From Beroe ovata (taxonomy: Eukaryota > Ctenophora > Nuda > Beroida > Beroidae): a DNA stretch of 26,823 bases. A program made the position numbers and the translations under genes. The notes under the pieces are model-generated. The model was not told where the DNA came from. It saw nothing but the letters and a program-made list of their open reading frames with translations, and did not search any database. How positions within the stretch are numbered: the first letter of the stretch is position 1; every line of letters starts with the position of its first letter. Of this stretch, positions 23,601-26,823 are shown in pieces. The stretch is taken from NCBI GenBank assembly GCA_946803715.1, contig CAMPET010000082.1, positions 8,506 through 35,328 on the forward strand. Reading direction: 5' to 3'.

Positions 23601-26600
23601 AGATGATCATTAAATGAGTCAGTGGTTCTAGGCGAATGAGAGGTTCAATGCCGTTATGGCATATCCCCAGGTGAATGGAGATACTCTTACCTGGACTGCA
23701 CTTGGCTTGAACATCCATAGCATGGAGAGGATGAAGTTGGGTAGCCATGTTACCACGAAACATGATATCATGATCAGGGCCATCTTGGCTATCTTCCAAC
23801 TCACATTGAATTCCCTGTTGGTGGAGGCAAGCTTGTTATAGGAACACGACTTGACCCAATGAATCACATACTATACAGCATGAATCTTGTGTGCCATAAT
23901 TAACGATGGTAAGGGAAAGACAGTGGGCAAAGTGAAGTGGGGAAAGTGAAGTTCCTATAGGAGTGCTTACTTTCTGAGCTCAGCTTTGAGTTGATTGTTG
24001 TTGATGTTTGAGGGGCAGACTACGCTTTTCCTCGCAGAAACAGCGTTGAAAATGAGGGTGTAGGATATCACCATGACCAACATGGGTATGATGGCAAATG
24101 GGATGAACATCATGAGCATGTAAATCTGAGGGGCAGAAATGATCAGAGTTCATTAGCAGGGGGTCCTGCATACGAGGAATGAACATTTGAAAATAAACCT
24201 GTTCGTTTATTGAAATGTTGCTAGTTTATTAAAATTTTGCGTGTTTCTGCAAGTTACAGTTCTCTGTCAAATTGTCCACCACGATATAGCGAGTAGAGAT
24301 TTTCTCACCCTTTCATCGATCAAATTATAATTTGACAGGAAACTGTTAATTTACTTCAAACAGCTTGATATTATATTCATGCCGGCGCACACCTCTCTCA
24401 TATGTGGTGTCAGGTGGGGGCATTATTAATAAAGTACCTTGTGGCTCTGATCGGTATTATCCCATGCCTGGTGGCATTGTCCATGATTCGGCACAAAATA
24501 GACTCCGAGTTCGGTGAAGATAACCGAGTTCACGGGAATGGGTAGGAGGATACAGCACACTAACCCAATGGAAACGCTGAAAGGAGTAAATGTTGTACTG
24601 CGAAACTGTTTCTAATTATAAAACAGAGTGGGGGATGGAAGGTGGTGGTGCAAGCTCCCTCTTTATAATAAGTGAATTAAATGTCAAGTGAAGTGTGGTG
24701 AACAGAGGTATGATTTGACTCTTTAAGGCATCAAAGCTAATAAAGTGTCCTATGAAACAGAATAGGATTCTCAAGCAAAGTGCAAACCACTCACTTTTTG
24801 AAGGACATGTAGATGCGGTATTTGAATGGTCTGGAGATGGCGTAGCAGCACTCAATGGAGATAAGGGCTAGGAGGAGGTAAGCCACATGGACCATGTAGT
24901 TGGGGAAGGCGGCAGAGAACCTACACCAGTAACCGTCACTGCCACCTATCCATACCCCCGTAATGAGGGATATGGTCACCCACACCATGTTCCCTGGGAA
25001 TATGTCAATAGTAATGACCAGGGCTTATTATAAAGGGGTTAAGTCCCCTGTAGTTCAGGAGCAGGTGTTGATCACAGTCTTGGAAATAAGTATATCTACA
25101 TAGAGATGAATATCTAGAGATGATCTGTGACACCTGCACACCACCTGGTGAGTCACCAGGCGGTGGTGTGAGTTACTCACCTACACCCTGTATGAAGTGG
25201 GCCATGCAGAGCACGAATATGAGCAGTGTCGACACGTTGGACAGTATGCTGTGATTAGCAATTCCCAGGAATATGATCAGACCATTGCCCCCGACTGTCA
25301 AAACTGTCATGGATGCTATGTACAGTCCTTCTAATCCCTGAAATTGTCATGGATTGAGTCATGCTTGAGAATTGCTCCTGATAAAGAAGCACAGTGTTAT
25401 ATAGCAATGTCCAAACTCCACAAGGTAGTGATTCACTACACTATCAACCCCCCTAGAATAATCGCAGTGCTTATAGCGATGACTCAGTCTATGGTTAACA
25501 TTGTTGGGTAAATGTCAGGTTCTTACCTTCTGGACAGATGGATCAGGTGTAACTTGGTACACTGTGGAAGAAACAGTCTCCATTGCTAAGATAAAGTGAA
25601 ATCATGAATTACAAATGATCTTACTAAATGATCGGATACCAATACGTTCATTTATTTTAATGTATCATTCAGGATATTTGCATTTCTGCTGTGAAGGAGA
25701 AAGATATCGAGGCGAAGCTAAAACAAGTAATCAATGAGTGGAACCATGAGGAGCTGACCTTCTCTCAGTTCAAGGTATGCGTTTGTTATCAGGAGTATCA
25801 GTCTCGCTATATTGCAAGGTTTGCGATCAGGTACACATGATTTGCACTGGGATACCTAATTAAGTGAAAACCTAGCAAGCTATAACATAATCGAGAGTTG
25901 AAGTATGAAGTCTTAAATCTAGATTGTAGCATAATCCAAGTGGTTCATGTGACTATTGATACACGCGTGTGTACAGACAGGGATGGCTCATCTCAACATG
26001 ACACCTATATTGTAGGCCTATGAGCCATTGTGAGATTTGGTGGGGGATAATGATATTAGTTCGACTATTGTATGTGTCCTTCGCACCTCAATAGGCCTTA
26101 TACAGTTACCTTGTTATAGTTGCTGTAGGTTATATCAACTTCACAGTACCTCGTGATACACATACAATTAATATCTATCAATAGTTATCACTGATTCGAA
26201 ATCCAACAATGCTACATGTATCCTCTTCCATATCGCAGAACCGAGGTGAACTCCTGCTGAAGGGTCAGCAAGTATCTGACATAGTATCCAAGATGGAGGA
26301 CAGTCTCATGATACTCGGTTCCCTCATGAGTAACAGGTCAGTGCTATCCTTGGGAGCTATATAGTTATGATCTTCATAACATAGAGCATGTCTTTGGAGA
26401 CGCTCTATGAGACTTTCTAGACGAGAATTTGGCAGATATCCAAGATTTGTCATCCTTATTATCATTAACTCCCCCTCCCCTCTGCCCAGATATAATGCTC
26501 CCTTCAAGAGGTCGATACACAAGTGGGTCACAGAGCTCTCGTCCACCACTGATATCATAGAGAGTTGGATGTCAGTGCAGAACCTGTGGATATACCTGGA

Positions 26601-26643
26601 GGCGGTGTTTGTGGGCGGTGATATTGCCAAACAGCTACCAAAA
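14626..26643 (+). CDS. DNAH5/8: Axonemal dynein heavy chain, outer-arm gamma type (5' part of gene)
   Basis: Dynein heavy chains are the ATP-driven motors of cilia; DNAH5/DNAH8-type chains form the outer arm, with intermediate and light chains docked on the tail. Exons read here: 14626-14670, 14840-14929, 15033-15195, 15447-15613, 15759-15902, 15983-16081, 16182-16484, 16580-16758, 16856-17030, 17127-17326, 17414-17613, 17736-17932, 18042-18374, 18457-18559, 18651-18961, 19063-19184, 19266-19491, 19587-19864, 19957-20071, 20161-20332, 20452-20562, 20666-20790, 20897-21269, 21425-21572, 21698-21938, 25673-25774, 26239-26336, 26490-26643. All phases agree and no stop interrupts the 1658 codons. 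Near-identity to DNAH5/8 includes [34 protein letters not shown] and [15 protein letters not shown]. The window ends in the linker, before the AAA+ P-loops. DNAH5 and DNAH8 cannot be separated from this part. Confidence 0.96.
14840..16081 (+). CDS. DNAH5/8: Dynein N-terminal region, exons 2-6
   Basis: Five exons (14840-14929, 15033-15195, 15447-15613, 15759-15902, 15983-16081) encode residues 16-236, counted from the 14626 start. Landmarks are [27 protein letters not shown], the [13 protein letters not shown] strand region and YIPALC...WGGLPALQ, each with an obvious counterpart in DNAH5. Between the second and third exons is an Ala/Thr/Pro-rich low-complexity joint (around [12 protein letters not shown]). 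The donor after 15902 is the less common GTTGGG. This region precedes the DHC_N1 domain and is typical of the DNAH5/8 group. Confidence 0.95.
15385..15402. repeat. GC-rich hairpin beside an ambiguous base
   Basis: GGGCGCT at 15385-15391 pairs perfectly with AGCGCCC at 15396-15402 around TGCC. It lies in a dynein intron, 8 nt after the only N in the window (15377). Confidence 0.8.
16182..18961 (+). CDS. DNAH5/8: Dynein tail, DHC_N1 region, exons 7-15
   Basis: Nine exons (16182-16484 through 18651-18961) encode residues 237-903, covering most of the DHC_N1 (dimerisation and intermediate-chain binding) region. Conserved landmarks in order are [127 protein letters not shown] and [14 protein letters not shown]. 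The domain is predominantly helical and soluble. Splice sites are standard except a GTTGGT donor at 17327. Introns are 81-500 nt. Confidence 0.97.
19063..20562 (+). CDS. DNAH5/8: Dynein tail, variable joints and helical segments, exons 16-21
   Basis: Six exons (19063-19184, 19266-19491, 19587-19864, 19957-20071, 20161-20332, 20452-20562) encode residues 904-1244. Conserved parts are [38 protein letters not shown] and [14 protein letters not shown]. Two segments look disordered and lineage-specific: a Ser/Thr/Pro/Arg-rich stretch in 19063-19184, and a proline-rich stretch ([15 protein letters not shown]) at the end of 19587-19864. Human DNAH5 has a different, acidic insert at about the second place. 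Donors after 19184 and 20332 are the less common GTTTGT. Confidence 0.95.
20666..26643 (+). CDS. DNAH5/8: Dynein linker (DHC_N2) start, exons 22-28
   Basis: Seven exons (20666-20790, 20897-21269, 21425-21572, 21698-21938, 25673-25774, 26239-26336, 26490-26643) encode residues 1245-1658. This includes the first part of the DHC_N2 linker, the mechanical element that swings during the power stroke. Landmarks are [91 protein letters not shown] and [20 protein letters not shown]. The intron 21939-25672 (3,734 nt) carries an antisense GPCR gene. The last exon ends at LPK|GTTAGT in phase 0, where the family continues EAKRF; the rest lies outside the window. Confidence 0.96.
22369..22374 (-). terminator. 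Candidate poly(A) signal of the GPCR gene
   Basis: AATAAA on the minus strand (TTTATT on +), about 206 nt after the receptor stop codon. It is the most plausible polyadenylation hexamer in the stretch between the stop and dynein exon 21698-21938. Confidence 0.4.
22580..25583 (-). CDS. Rhodopsin-like (class A) GPCR nested antisense in a dynein intron
   Basis: Eight exons on the minus strand: 25583-25527, 25337-25181, 24993-24795, 24576-24438, 24125-23971, 23814-23691, 23590-23493, 22907-22580. All junctions are GT-AG with consistent phases; the product is 418 residues. Seven membrane helices are visible: TM1 with [10 protein letters not shown]2 ([11 protein letters not shown]), TM3 after the disulfide Cys of GYWC, TM4 ([13 protein letters not shown]), TM5 ([15 protein letters not shown]), TM6 (FVVTWLPNF) and TM7 ([14 protein letters not shown]). 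The second extracellular loop has the partner Cys (GQCHQAW). Helix 8 is basic, with a possible palmitoylation Cys (QPCYDLL), then a 90-residue Ser/Asn/Arg-rich tail. The DRY motif is ECC and TM2 has no Asp. TM7 lacks the opsin lysine (Tyr there), so it is not a retinal opsin. The ligand is unknown. Confidence 0.93.
23041..23068. repeat. Small inverted repeat in a GPCR intron
   Basis: Perfect 11-nt arms (CGTTCATAATT and its complement) around ATTCTC, within the last intron of the receptor gene. Confidence 0.8.
23306..23370. repeat. 65-nt palindrome in a GPCR intron
   Basis: Arms of 32 nt (23306-23337 and 23339-23370) match with one mismatch (C/T) around a single A. A direct partial copy of the arm end (TTCAAGCGGTACTC) follows at 23374-23387. 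Confidence 0.92.
23388..23424. repeat. 37-nt perfect palindrome in a GPCR intron
   Basis: Arms of 18 nt (23388-23405 and 23407-23424) are exact reverse complements around a single C. It lies immediately after the 65-nt palindrome and about 70 nt from the receptor TM7 exon. Confidence 0.92.
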
Positions 26644-26699
26644 GTTAGTATACCACCTATCAATATATTGTTATACAACACACAATGATATACCTCTTA

Positions 26700-26823
26700 G
26701 TTAATGGTTATAAGCTGATCCCACCCTTATTTCACCACTCACACCACAATCTCACCTCCTTGTTACCACTCTCCCCCCTATAACCACCACTTTAACCCCC
26801 CCCCTCCTCTCACCCCCTCCCCC
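26700..26823. repeat. C-rich pyrimidine tract
   Basis: From about 26720 to the window end the + strand is dominated by C and T with A spacers, becoming almost pure C runs. It lies in a dynein intron after the donor at 26644. The purine-rich complement could form unusual DNA structure and may mark an assembly break point. Confidence 0.7.

Noticed and set aside
22580-25583. Receptor as an opsin
   Set aside because: The TM7 position that binds retinal in opsins is Tyr, not Lys, and the DRY and NPxxY motifs differ.
26265-26681. 138-codon minus-strand ORF
   Set aside because: It lies antisense to two dynein linker exons whose + strand translation matches DNAH5/8; it is a shadow frame.
1-26823. 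CRISPR array, prokaryotic operon or mobile-element protein
   Set aside because: No regularly spaced repeats, no reverse transcriptase, integrase or transposase frame, and all confident genes are intron-split.

Overview
The window is animal nuclear DNA. Genes are split by short GT-AG introns (often 80-300 nt). One strand carries most of the tail and the start of the linker of an axonemal dynein heavy chain, and a seven-transmembrane receptor lies inside one of its introns. Small introns, many small inverted repeats and a divergent receptor suit an invertebrate, possibly an early-branching marine one such as a sponge. The species is inference, not something I can read directly.

Region 1-14600 is low in coding density. 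It opens with an AC-rich microsatellite. It then holds a scatter of short candidate exons on the + strand at 1484, 2689, 2812, 3878, 6349, 7091, 8610, 9305, 9958, 10131, 10717, 11330, 12268 and 14626. Most begin with ATG (or have an in-frame ATG) and end in phase 0 at a GTGAGT/GTAAGT-like donor, so each could splice without a frameshift to the same phase-0 acceptor at 14840. Three (1484-1716, 6349-6531, 10717-10830) look clearly protein-coding. The rest are individually weak. They are either alternative first exons of the dynein gene or pieces of a long, exon-rich N-terminal extension. A likely tRNA-derived SINE (7288-7620), a 77-nt near-perfect palindrome (12501-12577) and an imperfect inverted repeat (13832-13894) lie among them.

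Region 14626-26643 is the confident part: 27 consecutive coding exons with consistent phases (4929 nt, 1643 codons) plus the ATG exon at 14626. They encode the N-terminal tail, the DHC_N1 dimerisation/intermediate-chain region and the start of the DHC_N2 linker of the outer-arm gamma-type heavy chain (DNAH5/DNAH8 family). The gene runs off the right end before the AAA+ motor.

Intron 21939-25672 of the dynein gene is far larger than the others. It contains a complete 8-exon, 418-residue rhodopsin-like GPCR on the minus strand (25583 down to 22580). It has an intact reading frame, but its DRY arginine and its TM2 aspartate are missing. Its start codon is only 89 nt from the next dynein exon, so the two genes are tightly interleaved. 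Two palindromes sit in the last receptor intron.
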